In this document: one piece after another, positions 7,900-16,997 of the stretch | Numbering within the stretch: the stretch's first letter is position 1 | Layout: every line of letters begins with the position of its first letter | Source of the DNA: Iodobacter arcticus | GTDB taxonomy: Bacteria; Pseudomonadota; Gammaproteobacteria; Burkholderiales; Chitinibacteraceae | Assembly (NCBI RefSeq): GCF_042664895.1 | Contig: NZ_JBHTBQ010000011.1 | Coordinates: 144,939 to 208,938 of the forward strand | DNA length: 64,000 nt | Reading direction: 5' to 3' | The notes under the pieces: generated by a model | Told to the model about the DNA's origin: nothing | Databases searched by the model: none | Seen by the model: only the letters and a program-made list of their open reading frames with translations | Position numbers and translations under genes: made by a program

Positions 7900-8640
7900 C
7901 TAATAAGGCAGGCCCGCACGTAAACGCCGCACAATACCTTGTAAATCCACATGATGCTGAGATTCTAATCTGGAAGCTAAAAACAATAATTTGATCCAGT
8001 TTATTTTAAAATTTTCATCGTTACTGGCAAATACAATCACGTTATAGCTATGAAATGCACGACAAAACCATACCCGGCCATTAAATACCCGCTTTAATCG
8101 CTCTATATAAATATTAAGCTGCGGATCAGTGCCCCACAAATTAATCACCAATACACCTTGCTCGGATAAAGCCATGCGGCAATGATCGTAATAAGATTCA
8201 GTGGCTAATACTGCGGGCAAACCTTCTTCATCATAAGCATCGAGCATAATCACATCTGCTTCAGCCAAACCTTGAGTGATATAATCTACGGCATCGGTTT
8301 GAATAATCGTAAATCGTTCATTATCACGAGGGATTAAAAACTCATCACGAAGCGCAATCACGTTTTCACTAATTTCTAATGTGCTTACTTTGCAATCAGG
8401 CAGGTAGCGATAGCAATACTTAGGCAAAGAACCTCCGCCCAAGCCCACAATCAACACATGCTTTGGCGCTGGATTAAATAGCAAAAAGCCCATCATGGTT
8501 TGCGAATAACCCAAAGCCAGTGAATAGGGATCATCTAAACTCATTGCACTTTGTATTGAATGGCTATCAAAGCGCAGGGATTTATGGCCATCTTCCACAG
8601 TAAGATAGAGTGATTTTTCAAGAGATTCAGAAAAGGTCAT
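7900..8640 (-). CDS. Spermidine-synthase-like (SpeE fold) protein
   Basis: 246 residues from the ATG at 8640; the longer frame to 8673 would overlap the divergent GIY-YIG gene. It has a Rossmann-type nucleotide-binding core with HVLIVGLGGGSLPKYCYR (about residues 65-85) and the acidic segment VIMLDAYDEEGLP, as in aminopropyltransferases. Many short proteins of this type lack the N-terminal beta-domain of true SpeE and have no proven polyamine activity. A role as a spermidine synthase is therefore only possible. It heads the run with the S4 and WbuC-like genes. Confidence 0.75.
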   Translation of the reverse strand: MTFSESLEKSLYLTVEDGHKSLRFDSHSIQSAMSLDDPYSLALGYSQTMMGFLLFNPAPKHVLIVGLGGGSLPKYCYRYLPDCKVSTLEISENVIALRDEFLIPRDNERFTIIQTDAVDYITQGLAEADVIMLDAYDEEGLPAVLATESYYDHCRMALSEQGVLVINLWGTDPQLNIYIERLKRVFNGRVWFCRAFHSYNVIVFASNDENFKINWIKLLFLASRLESQHHVDLQGIVRRLRAGLPY

Positions 8641-8646
8641 TGCAAT

Positions 8647-8928
8647 ATGCCTAAAGAACGAGCAAGCCCCCACAAACTATGGTTTTTATACCTGATCGAA
8701 TGTCAGGATAATTCCATCTATACTGGCATTACCGTCAATGTGGAAAAACGCTATGCTGCACATGTAAAAGGAAAAGGTGCACGCTATACGCGAATCCGCC
8801 CACCCATTAAATTATTAGCCGTTATTGAGTTTAGCGACCGCGCAAGCGCAGCCAGCACCGAATACACCATCAAACAATGGACACCATTGCAAAAACGCGA
8901 ATTTGCCGGCAAACATCCTATTGTTTAA
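8647..8928 (+). CDS. GIY-YIG nuclease-superfamily protein
   Basis: 93 residues. A single GIY-YIG domain: YLIECQDNSIYTGIT contains the split YLI...YTG signature, followed by the arginine in EKRYAAH and the glutamate in STEYTIKQW. Proteins of this size (YhbQ-like) are common in bacteria, and some act as DNA nucleases. The start codon lies 6 bp from the divergent start of the spermidine-synthase-like gene, so the two genes use ribosome binding sites inside each other's 5' ends. Confidence 0.85.
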   Translation: MPKERASPHKLWFLYLIECQDNSIYTGITVNVEKRYAAHVKGKGARYTRIRPPIKLLAVIEFSDRASAASTEYTIKQWTPLQKREFAGKHPIV

Positions 8929-8966
8929 TCTTTATTTACAAACAAGCCAGAATTTTTCCCTGTTGT

Positions 8967-9308
8967 TTAATCCTGCTCTGGCTCAATCCGCTCCGCAATA
9001 TGCCGGGATCTGGCTAACAGCATCAAGATGCCTGCTAAAACCATCAGTGCTGGAATAGAAAGTTTCAATCCAATGGCATGATAGTCTTTCAAATAAATAG
9101 CAAAACCCGTGGCAATCAGCATCGGTGCGGTCACCACGCTGGATTTATTAAGCCCCTCAACAGCCAGCACCGCAATTCCTGCCCCAATTAAGCCCAAAAT
9201 AATCAACGTACTTATTTGCGGCATCAACTGTAGCTCGTTCACCAACCAGCCGCCGCCAATCGCAATTAAAACTATGGGCAATACCGCACTCCGTTTTTGT
9301 TCCAACAT
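8967..9308 (-). CDS. Small membrane protein, function unknown
   Basis: 113 residues with four hydrophobic segments (about residues 9-25, 32-50, 61-76 and 83-98) separated by short loops, and a charged C-terminal tail (RSRHIAERIEPEQD). I recognise no catalytic motif. It lies 40 bp after the end of trpS on the same strand and may be co-transcribed with it. Confidence 0.7.
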   Translation of the reverse strand: MLEQKRSAVLPIVLIAIGGGWLVNELQLMPQISTLIILGLIGAGIAVLAVEGLNKSSVVTAPMLIATGFAIYLKDYHAIGLKLSIPALMVLAGILMLLARSRHIAERIEPEQD

Positions 9309-9348
9309 AAGCCCTAACCTTTATTTAAACCCATCATTTAACAATGCC

Positions 9349-10551
9349 TTAGCTATACACTAGGCCCATCGCTTCCCGTACATCCCGCATCGTGTCGCGA
9401 GCCAAATCTCTGGCGCGCTCACAGCCATCCGCCACAATGCTTTTTACTAATGTAAGGTCTTCCAAATAAGGCTGGGCACGCTCCAGCATGGGTTTTTGTT
9501 CTGCCAAGATGCCATCAATTACCGGCTGCTTACATTCAAGGCAGCCGATACCTGCGCTCTTACAGCCTTCCACCACCCATTTCTGAAGAAGAGCATCTGA
9601 GTAAACCTGATGCAGCTTCCACACTGGGCAGCGCTCCGGATCCCCCGCATCAGCACGGCGGGCACGAGCCGGATCAGTCGGCATTTGCTTAATCTTTTTC
9701 ACTACAGAATCAGCCGTTTCACGCAAATTAATGGTGTTGCCATACGATTTAGACATTTTCTGCCCATCTAAGCCGGCTAAACGCGGTGCATCCGTCAGCA
9801 AGGGCTGAGCCTCTGGCAAAATCATTTTACCGCCACCTTCCAGATACCCAAATAAGCGCTCTCTGTCACCATGGCTTAGATTTTGCGTTTCTTGCAATAG
9901 AGAACGAGCCGCTTCCAAGGCCTCAACATCGCCATCCTGCTGATACCGGGTGCGTAAACCATCGTATAACTTGCCCTTTTTCCCGCCAATTTTCTTGATA
10001 GCCGCTTCGGCTTTCTCTGCAAAACCTAATTCTTTGCCAAATACATGATTAAAGCGGCGCGCCACTTCCCGCGTAATTTCGATATGCGGCACTTGGTCTT
10101 CACCCACAGGCACCAAATTACTGCGGTAAAGCAAGATATCTGCCGCTTGCAGCATCGGATAGCCCAAGAAACCAAAGGTATCCAAATCTTTATGGCTTAG
10201 CTTTTCAATTTGATCTTTATAACTGGGTACTCGCTCCAGCCAGGAAAGCGGAGTAATCATCGATAATAAAAGTTGAAGCTCCGCATGTTCTGGCACGCGA
10301 CTTTGAATAAAAATGGTGGCTTGTGCGGGATCAACACCCGCGGCAATCCAGTCAATCACCATATCCCAGACATTTTTTTCAATCACCGCCACATCATCAT
10401 AATTGGTGGTGAGTGCATGCCAGTCAGCCACCATAAATAAACACGGGTACTCGCTTTGCAGCTGCACCCAATTCTTCAGCACACCATGATAATGGCCCAG
10501 ATGCAGCTTGCCTGTAGGGCGCATACCAGAAAGAACACGATCGGGAAACAT
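9349..10551 (-). CDS. trpS: Tryptophan-tRNA ligase, long form
   Basis: 400 residues. Charges tRNA-Trp with tryptophan. Class I synthetase motifs are clear: HLGHYHG (HIGH type) near residue 17 and KMSKSYGN (KMSKS) near residue 265. The protein is longer than the 330-residue E. coli type. Its C-terminal part contains the spacing C-x21-C-x6-C-x2-C (from ERCPVW through CLECK), which closely resembles the motif that holds a [4Fe-4S] cluster in Thermotoga TrpRS. It follows the site-2 protease gene by 55 bp. Confidence 0.95.
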   Translation of the reverse strand: MFPDRVLSGMRPTGKLHLGHYHGVLKNWVQLQSEYPCLFMVADWHALTTNYDDVAVIEKNVWDMVIDWIAAGVDPAQATIFIQSRVPEHAELQLLLSMITPLSWLERVPSYKDQIEKLSHKDLDTFGFLGYPMLQAADILLYRSNLVPVGEDQVPHIEITREVARRFNHVFGKELGFAEKAEAAIKKIGGKKGKLYDGLRTRYQQDGDVEALEAARSLLQETQNLSHGDRERLFGYLEGGGKMILPEAQPLLTDAPRLAGLDGQKMSKSYGNTINLRETADSVVKKIKQMPTDPARARRADAGDPERCPVWKLHQVYSDALLQKWVVEGCKSAGIGCLECKQPVIDGILAEQKPMLERAQPYLEDLTLVKSIVADGCERARDLARDTMRDVREAMGLVYS

Positions 10552-10606
10552 TGCAAATCCTTAGCCACAGAGCAGGTGGTTTATAAACACGCATCCACTT
10601 TACTAA

Positions 10607-11248
10607 TCAGACAATAAAATGAATCAGGCGATAAGCCAAAGCAATAAACGGCGACATAATGCCGTTCAGCAGCCCCGTTGCCATCAGGCCGATTAATACA
10701 AATAAACCATAAGGCTCTACCAAAGCAAGCTTAGCGGCCAAATGATCGGGCAATACTGACATCAGCATGCGCCCGCCATCCAGTGGTGGCACAGGGATTA
10801 AATTCAGCACCATCAGCACCACATTAATGCTGATCCCTGCTTGTGACATATAGGCTAAGGGCAATTGAAAAGAGCTGCCATCCATGCCTTCTGCCAGTTT
10901 AAAGAAAAGGCCCCAGATAATCGCCATTATAAAATTAGCAGCTGGCCCTGCGGCGGACACCCACAACATATCCCGCTTAGGATGGTTTAAACGCCCAAAA
11001 TCAACCGGCACAGGTTTAGCCCAGCCAAACAAAAAACCACCGGGCAGCATAAGAAAAATCAAGGGCAGTAAGATCGTACCAATTGGATCAATATGCTTTA
11101 GGGGATTAAACGTCACACGGCCTAATAAGTAAGCCGTTGGATCGCCCAATCTTTTCGCCGCATAGGCATGCGCCGCTTCATGTGCCGTAATAGCAAACAA
11201 GACCGGCAATGCCCAAACAGCAACTTTCTGAATCAGAGTCAATTCCAT
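10607..11248 (-). CDS. Site-2 protease family membrane metalloprotease (M50)
   Basis: 213 residues. Intramembrane zinc protease of the M50 family. The zinc-binding HEAAHAYAAKRLGD (HExxH at about residues 23-27) lies in the first part, and the second zinc ligand region is NLIPVPPLDGGRML. Five to six hydrophobic helices cover most of the protein. Short members without PDZ domains like this one are usually found next to trpS and Sua5/YciO genes in betaproteobacteria; the substrate is unknown. It is in the same minus-strand run as those genes here. Confidence 0.9.
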   Translation of the reverse strand: MELTLIQKVAVWALPVLFAITAHEAAHAYAAKRLGDPTAYLLGRVTFNPLKHIDPIGTILLPLIFLMLPGGFLFGWAKPVPVDFGRLNHPKRDMLWVSAAGPAANFIMAIIWGLFFKLAEGMDGSSFQLPLAYMSQAGISINVVLMVLNLIPVPPLDGGRMLMSVLPDHLAAKLALVEPYGLFVLIGLMATGLLNGIMSPFIALAYRLIHFIV

Positions 11249-11372
11249 TCAATGCCCTTATTTATTAGAGATGTTGCAAAGCAATGCGCCTTACGCCATC
11301 AACGGCAACCTTAGCTCATGAGCGAACTGCATTCATGTCCAGCGGCTCGCCAAAAACTTCACTCACTCTTTT

Positions 11373-11996
11373 TTATAAACCCAAGGGAGCTAAGCTGCCT
11401 TTTCCGGTGCGTAATAGCTCGCTTTCATCGCCCGATAAATCCACGACAGTCGTTGGCTCCAAACCGCAATAGCCGCCTTCAATCACCAAATCAACCTCAT
11501 GCTCTAGGCGATCTCGAATCTCCCAGGCATCGGTTAAAGGATCTTCATCACCTGGTAAAATTAAAGTAGACGATAAAATCGGCTCGCCTAATTCTTCCAG
11601 CATCGCCAAAGCAATCGGATGATCGGGCACACGTAAACCAATTGTGGATTTTTTAAGATTCCAGACACGGCGCGGTACTTCTTTAGTGGCTTCCAGAATA
11701 AAAGTATAGCTGCCAGGCGTGGTGGCTTTCAGAATACGATAAACACGGTTATCCACTTTAGCGTAAGTGCCAAGCTGCGATAAATCGCTGCAGACTAAAG
11801 TGAAGTGATGCTTATCATCCAGCTGGCGAATGCGTTTGATTCGCTCTAAGGCATCTTTGGAATCAAGCTTACAGCCAATGGCATAACAGGAATCCGTGGG
11901 GTAAACCACCACGCCGCCCTTACGAATAATATCAACCGCTTGTTTAATTAAACGTGCTTGTGGATTTTCTGCGTGAATCGAAAAAAACTGAGACAT
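11373..11996 (-). CDS. Sua5/YciO/YrdC-family protein
   Basis: 207 residues. The YrdC-like domain covers almost all of it: GGVVVYPTDSCYAIGC at the nucleotide-binding start, DDKHHFTLVCSDLSQLGTYA, and GLRVPDHPIALAMLEELGEPILSSTL. Proteins of this family make threonylcarbamoyl-AMP for the t6A modification of tRNA, or, in the YciO branch, have a related but less clear role. The length and sequence fit the YciO branch. It begins 3 bp after the PHP gene and is probably translated with it. Confidence 0.85.
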   Translation of the reverse strand: MSQFFSIHAENPQARLIKQAVDIIRKGGVVVYPTDSCYAIGCKLDSKDALERIKRIRQLDDKHHFTLVCSDLSQLGTYAKVDNRVYRILKATTPGSYTFILEATKEVPRRVWNLKKSTIGLRVPDHPIALAMLEELGEPILSSTLILPGDEDPLTDAWEIRDRLEHEVDLVIEGGYCGLEPTTVVDLSGDESELLRTGKGSLAPLGL

Positions 11997-11999
11997 TAT

Positions 12000-12869
12000 T
12001 TAACCTGCTGAAATTGAAGAGGACATCGTCTCTGGCGGCAGCCAGCGATGCCAAACGGGCATGCAATCCATAGGCAGATCGGGATTTAAACCAGGCTCGC
12101 GCGCGCCTTCGCCCGTTGCGTGATAATCCGTGCCACATGAGGCCAAAAAGCCAAATTCCTGCGCTAGCCGACCAAATCGCGCCGCATCAGGAATGCCGTG
12201 GCAGCCAGAAACCACTTCAATGGCTTCGCCACCAAGGCGTTTATATTCGGTGAGCAACACTCTGAGTGTTTCATTACCCATTTCATAACGCGCAGGGTGG
12301 GCCAGTACAGCAACACCGCCCGCGCCAGTAATCCATTCAATCGCCTCGTGCAATCTAGCCCATTCGTGCTCAACAAAACCGGGTTTGCCACGCACCAGAT
12401 AGCGCTTAAACACCGTGCCCATATCTTTACACACGCCGGTTTTAACTAAATGACGGGCAAAGTGCGCACGGCTCAGGATTTCTGGATTATCCGCATACTG
12501 CCGAGCGCCTTCTAAGGTGCCATAAATACCCACCTTATCCAGCTCGGCCGCCATACGCTCGGCACGCTCACCACGGCCAGAGCGCACGCTGGCGAGCCCT
12601 GCCAGCAATGCTTCATTATTGCGATCAAAGCCAAGGCCAACGATATGCAAAATATGCTTGCCCCAGCTCACCGAAATTTCTACGCCATTAATAAACTTCA
12701 TGCCTAATTGCTGGGCTTCGTCTTCCGCCTCGGCAAGGCCGCGCGTTTCATCATGATCGGTGAGCGCAAATAGCTGGCAGCCGCGATCAAACGCTTTACG
12801 CACCACTTCACGAGCAGGAAGCAGGCCATCGGAATGGTTTGAATGGCAATGTAGATCGACGGGGGTCAT
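12000..12869 (-). CDS. PHP-domain phosphoesterase (YciV/TrpH-like)
   Basis: 289 residues. A metal-dependent PHP domain starts at once with DLHCHSNHSDG (metal ligands His7, His9 and Asp14 region), followed by FALTDHDETRG, GVEISVSW and, near the end, SCGTDYHATGEG. In E. coli the orthologue YciV (RNase AM) removes nucleotides from RNA 5' ends and hydrolyses 3',5'-nucleoside bisphosphates. That activity is assumed here from similarity. It is the first gene of PHP-YciO, 3 bp before the next gene. Confidence 0.88.
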   Translation of the reverse strand: MTPVDLHCHSNHSDGLLPAREVVRKAFDRGCQLFALTDHDETRGLAEAEDEAQQLGMKFINGVEISVSWGKHILHIVGLGFDRNNEALLAGLASVRSGRGERAERMAAELDKVGIYGTLEGARQYADNPEILSRAHFARHLVKTGVCKDMGTVFKRYLVRGKPGFVEHEWARLHEAIEWITGAGGVAVLAHPARYEMGNETLRVLLTEYKRLGGEAIEVVSGCHGIPDAARFGRLAQEFGFLASCGTDYHATGEGAREPGLNPDLPMDCMPVWHRWLPPETMSSSISAG

Positions 12870-12958
12870 GCTTGTTCCTTGCTAATACAGCTAAATGATG
12901 ACTTAAAAGTACGAAATTATATAACTTATAGCGCAAGGCTCTAAAGCCTGACTGAAAT

Positions 12959-13837
12959 CTAAGCAGGAAATACGCCGGTCGAAAGATAGCGGTCTCCGCG
13001 ATCACACACAATGGAAACAATCACTGCGTTTTCTACTTCTTGTGATAATTGCAAAGCCGCAGCCAAAGCACCACCCGATGAAATCCCTGCAAAAATGCCT
13101 TCTTCTCTCGCTAGGCGACGCGTGGTTTCTTCGGCAATGGCCTGATTAACTTCCATCATCCGATCTAATTTAGAAAAATCACAAATGGCAGGAACATATT
13201 CCACTGGCCATTTACGAATACCCGGTATTTGCGCGCCATCGCAAGGCTGCACACCGATGACTTGCACGGCTGGATTTTGCTGCTTTAAATAACGGCCCGT
13301 GCCCATAATCGTACCGGTCGTACCCATACTAGAAACAAAGTGGGTAATCAAACCCTGAGTGTCCTGCCAGATTTCTGGCCCTGTGCTTTCAAAATGCGCT
13401 AGCGGATTATCGCTATTGGCAAATTGATCCAGTACGATGCCCTGCCCTTTTTCCACCATTGTTTGCGCCAAATCACGCGCGCTTTCCATGCTTTCTTCCA
13501 AAATTACTTCCGCACCATAGGCTTTCATGCTTTGCACACGTTCAATACTGGCGCTCTTGGGCATGATTAAAACCATTCGATACCCCATCACGGCAGCGGC
13601 CATCGCCAAGGCAATACCTGTGTTTCCCGAAGTCGCTTCGATCAAAGTATCGCCTGTTTTTATATCTCCCCGTAGCGCTGCGTGCTGAATCATGGATAAT
13701 GCGGGCCGGTCTTTAACAGATCCAGCAGGGTTGTTTCCTTCGAGCTTTACTAAAATAATATTACTGGTATGGCCAGGCATCCGTTTCAAACGCACTAAAG
13801 GCGTGTGGCCGATAAAGTCTTCTAGATACTTAAACAT
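12959..13837 (-). CDS. cysM: Cysteine synthase B
   Basis: 292 residues. PLP enzyme making cysteine (or sulfocysteine from thiosulfate) from O-acetylserine. The cofactor lysine is Lys42 in PAGSVKDRPAL. EATSGNTGIALA holds the substrate-binding loop, and SSMGTTGTIMGTGRYLK and GISSGGALAAA follow. The short, CysM-like length and the IRKWPVEYVP segment favour CysM over CysK. It is transcribed as a single gene, divergent from the symporter gene. Confidence 0.92.
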   Translation of the reverse strand: MFKYLEDFIGHTPLVRLKRMPGHTSNIILVKLEGNNPAGSVKDRPALSMIQHAALRGDIKTGDTLIEATSGNTGIALAMAAAVMGYRMVLIMPKSASIERVQSMKAYGAEVILEESMESARDLAQTMVEKGQGIVLDQFANSDNPLAHFESTGPEIWQDTQGLITHFVSSMGTTGTIMGTGRYLKQQNPAVQVIGVQPCDGAQIPGIRKWPVEYVPAICDFSKLDRMMEVNQAIAEETTRRLAREEGIFAGISSGGALAAALQLSQEVENAVIVSIVCDRGDRYLSTGVFPA

Positions 13838-13975
13838 GCAGGGCTCCGCGTTATCTTAAGCCGATTATACCCGTGCAGCCCTAGCCACACTGAACAAGTA
13901 AGCTGAGCTAGACGTTAAAAGACGCCTTAAAAACTAAAACATTGTTAATTTGCTTTCAAGAACAGGAAATACATT

Positions 13976-15334
13976 ATGAGCAGTTCATCCCGCGACGGCT
14001 TCACCTCTACCTTTGGTGTGCTGGTTGCCACCTTGGGCTCTGCCGTCGGCCTTGGTAATATCTGGAAATTTCCTTACCTGACAGGCACAAATGGTGGTGC
14101 AAGCTTTCTATTGGTTTATATCATTGCTACGCTTTTAGTTGGCTTACCCGTAATGATTACAGAAATCATGCTGGGCCGGGCATCCCGAGCTAATGCGATC
14201 ACTACCTTTGAAAAGCTGGCTCCAAAAGGCCAAGGTGCCTGGCAATTGATTGGCTATATGGGCGTGGCAGCTGCTGTGCTTATTCTGGCCTTTTACACCG
14301 AAGTAGCCGGCTGGGTTTTTGCCTATATTTTTAAAGCGCTCTCTGGACAACTCGGCTCTACCGACCCCGCCCACACCAAGGCTGTATTCGGCGAATTGGT
14401 TGCCAATCCACAATCGGCTTTGATTTGGCAATGGATTGTACTAGCCTTTACTGGTGCCATTATTATGTGTGGCGTATCCAAAGGCATTGAAGCCGTTAGC
14501 AAAAAACTAATGCCGATATTGTTTTTACTACTCATTGCGCTTTGTATCCGCAGCCTGACTTTACCCGGTGCAATGCGCGGCCTTGAATTCCTATTTACCC
14601 CCGACTTTAGCAAAATCAATGCGACCGTTATTCTGACTGCAGTAGGGCTAGCTTTCTTCAAATTATCCATCGGTATGGGCACGATGCTCACTTACGGCAG
14701 CTATTTCCGTGCCGAGCAAAATATTCCACTCACTGCCACTCGTGTGATGTTTGCTGATTTAACCGTTTCCTTACTGGCTGGGATTGCGATTTTCCCTGCG
14801 GTCTTTGCCTTTGGTTTTGAACCTGCAGCTGGCCCATCGCTGGTGTTTATTACGATTCCAGCGGTATTTCACAGCATGCCAGGCGGCAGCATCTTTATGG
14901 CGCTGTTTTTTATTCTAACGGCCATCGCAGCCACTGGCGCGATTCTTTCGATTTTAGAAGTCCCTGTTGCCATGCTAATTGAGCGCTGCAATTGGAGCCG
15001 CAAAAAAGCCACAGCAATCAGCATTCTCACCATTGCCCTCTTTGGCTTGCCTGCTGCGCTATCGCAATCGCTTACCGCTAACTGGAAATTATTCGGTTTG
15101 AATGCTTTTGATTTATTTGACTATATCAGCTCAAATATTCTGATGCCGATAGGGGGCATTTTGATTTGCTTATTTGCAGGCTGGTCTTATGGATTACCTA
15201 AACTAAAAGAAGCACTGTCTAATGGCGGAACTTTAAATAATCCAATACTGATCAAAGTGCTATTTATTTTACTGCGCTATATTGCACCGCTTTTAATCGG
15301 CATTATTTTATTAAATGGCTTTGGTTTAATTTAA
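13976..15334 (+). CDS. Sodium-dependent neurotransmitter-symporter-family transporter (NSS)
   Basis: 452 residues. Inner-membrane sodium-coupled uptake of an amino acid or amine. The N-terminal GLGNIWKFPYLTGTNGGASFLLVY is the hallmark of the family (sodium and substrate site of helix 1). Helix 6 carries KLSIGMGTMLTYGSY. About eleven to twelve hydrophobic segments fill the chain, like the shorter bacterial members (MhsT/LeuT type). AGGAAA stands nine bases before the start. The substrate cannot be read from the sequence. It is monocistronic, ending at a repeat element. Confidence 0.9.
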   Translation: MSSSSRDGFTSTFGVLVATLGSAVGLGNIWKFPYLTGTNGGASFLLVYIIATLLVGLPVMITEIMLGRASRANAITTFEKLAPKGQGAWQLIGYMGVAAAVLILAFYTEVAGWVFAYIFKALSGQLGSTDPAHTKAVFGELVANPQSALIWQWIVLAFTGAIIMCGVSKGIEAVSKKLMPILFLLLIALCIRSLTLPGAMRGLEFLFTPDFSKINATVILTAVGLAFFKLSIGMGTMLTYGSYFRAEQNIPLTATRVMFADLTVSLLAGIAIFPAVFAFGFEPAAGPSLVFITIPAVFHSMPGGSIFMALFFILTAIAATGAILSILEVPVAMLIERCNWSRKKATAISILTIALFGLPAALSQSLTANWKLFGLNAFDLFDYISSNILMPIGGILICLFAGWSYGLPKLKEALSNGGTLNNPILIKVLFILLRYIAPLLIGIILLNGFGLI

Positions 15335-15390
15335 GCGCTATTTAGAAAAGCATCGTGGGCAGATCATCACCCCAATCAACTCAAAGGAAT

Positions 15391-15464
15391 TTGTAGGTTG
15401 GGTTAGCAATCTGCGTGCGCAGGTTTACCTCGCCCAGCGATATATCGCATAACCCAATCTACAA
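15391..15464. repeat. Palindromic intergenic element, GGTTGGGTTA type
   Basis: The arms at 15391-15405 (TTGTAGGTTGGGTTA) and 15450-15464 pair over 15 bp with one mismatch and enclose about 44 bp. The same kind of sequence (TAGGTTGGGTTA...TAACCCAA) occurs as a dispersed intergenic repeat in many proteobacterial genomes. It lies between two convergent genes, the symporter and the MFS permease, and may serve as a bidirectional terminator. Confidence 0.6.
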
Positions 15465-15529
15465 AAGCATTATGTCCCGCGAATTTTGCTTAAGTTAAGA
15501 GGATTGGACAAATCATGCCCACGATACCT

Positions 15530-16663
15530 CTAAACTGGCCAAGTAATTTTTCTAACTAACACGGCAATCATCAGCGCACCCAGCGCCACCAAGGCCAAGC
15601 CCCAAGTCAGACTACTCATGTGCGCAACAAAGCCAATCATCGGCGGCCCCATCAAAGCACCAATCGATCCCATCGTCGTTACCGCAGCCAAGGCCACAGC
15701 GCCCTGTCTTGCTGCTGCCATATAAACGCACGGCGATACAGCGGCCACACCCAAACCCACCAAAGCAAAAGCAATCAACGCGGGAATCACCCCTCCAACA
15801 GCCAAACCAAGTAACAAGCCCACTCCTGCAAAGCTACTCCCCGCAAGAAGGAGTTTGCGACTACCCCAGCGTGCACGCCAGCCGTCACCAAACCAGCGTG
15901 CCAGGAGCATTGCGCCAGAAAAACTTGCTAAGCCCAGCGGGGCAACCCATTGCTCCGCATTTAAATCATTGCGTAAATACAGGGCGGTCCAATCGACCAT
16001 TGAGCCTTCAACAATGGTGCCGAATAAGGCCGTTAAGCCTAGCAAAACCACCATTCCTGTAGGCAAAGAAAAGCGCTTTCCTCCCGATACTGCGCATTCA
16101 GAACGATCGGCCAATAAACGTGGCGAAGCCCAAAGTACCGTAGTCCAGATCAATGCCGCCACAATACATAAATGCAAAGATAGATCTGGCGAAATCCCCG
16201 TCATCAGGGATGCAAACAATGCCGCAGCCAAGCCACCCAAGCTAAATACAGCGTGCAGCCTTGACATAATCGGCTTGCCATTTTCTAACTCCACCGCCAC
16301 ACCTTGCGCATTCATCGCCACATTCAAGCAGCTATGCGCCACACCTTCAAGTGCCATAATCGCCAAGGCAAAACCGTAATTAGGCGCAAAAGCCAAAGCA
16401 GGTAAAACTAGGGGCAAAGCCAGCCCCGCACCTAGACACACTTTTTTCGACCCAAAGCGTTGTAAGACGGCCGTTGTCACAGGAAAAGAAAAAACCGCCC
16501 CCAAGCCTGCCGCCAAGAGCAAAAAGCCAACTTGGGCTGGATCTAAATTAAGTTGTGATTTAATGGCAGGTAAACGAGAAGCCCAACTACCGTAGTTAAA
16601 ACCGAGGGCAAAGAAAAGCGCGGCAACCGCATAAGTGGCTGTTTTTAAATGATGGCGAAGCAT
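15530..16663 (-). CDS. MFS permease
   Basis: 377 residues from the ATG at 16663; the longer frame would run into the flagellar gene upstream. Twelve predicted membrane segments, with an MFS loop motif after helix 2 (QRFGSKKVCLGAG) and DGWRARWGSRKLLL in the second half. Similar permeases are annotated as sugar or fucose-like transporters, but I cannot assign a substrate. It begins 4 bp after the end of the flhB-like gene, so it can be transcribed from the flagellar unit even though it probably has no motility function. Confidence 0.8.
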   Translation of the reverse strand: MLRHHLKTATYAVAALFFALGFNYGSWASRLPAIKSQLNLDPAQVGFLLLAAGLGAVFSFPVTTAVLQRFGSKKVCLGAGLALPLVLPALAFAPNYGFALAIMALEGVAHSCLNVAMNAQGVAVELENGKPIMSRLHAVFSLGGLAAALFASLMTGISPDLSLHLCIVAALIWTTVLWASPRLLADRSECAVSGGKRFSLPTGMVVLLGLTALFGTIVEGSMVDWTALYLRNDLNAEQWVAPLGLASFSGAMLLARWFGDGWRARWGSRKLLLAGSSFAGVGLLLGLAVGGVIPALIAFALVGLGVAAVSPCVYMAAARQGAVALAAVTTMGSIGALMGPPMIGFVAHMSSLTWGLALVALGALMIAVLVRKITWPV

Positions 16664-16667
16664 GGAT

Positions 16668-16997
16668 TTACTCTGGCTGATCGTCGACGAGGGGCGGTAA
16701 ATCAAAAACAGGCGCAATCGCTGTTTCTCCGCGCTCCAAATGATAAACGAAGGCCAGCAATTCGGCGATGGCGCGGTACAGCTGAGGGGGAATATGTTGA
16801 TCTAAATCCACTTGCATCAGCATCGCCACCAGCTCTGGCGATTCATGCACAAATACGCCAGCCTCTTGTGCGCGCTCAATAATCCGCTCGGCCAGCAAGC
16901 CCTGACCTTTGGCGACAACACGAGGAGAGTTACTACCTTGCTGATATGCAAGCGCAACCGCTTGCTGACGAGTGCGACTTAAACGTTTACGTGACAT
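16668..16997 (-). CDS. FlhB C-terminal-domain-like protein
   Basis: 109 residues. Resembles the cytoplasmic C-terminal domain of the export gate protein FlhB (FhlB/YlqH type), here as a separate protein: RTRQQAVALAYQQGSNSPRV, VAKGQGLLAERIIERAQEAG and VDLDQHIPPQLYRAIAELLAFVY all match. The autocleavage motif NPTH of true FlhB is absent. In other bacteria such proteins support or partly replace the FlhB domain in switching export specificity. It overlaps the fliK-like gene by 11 bp, which fits that pairing. Confidence 0.85.
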   Translation of the reverse strand: MSRKRLSRTRQQAVALAYQQGSNSPRVVAKGQGLLAERIIERAQEAGVFVHESPELVAMLMQVDLDQHIPPQLYRAIAELLAFVYHLERGETAIAPVFDLPPLVDDQPE

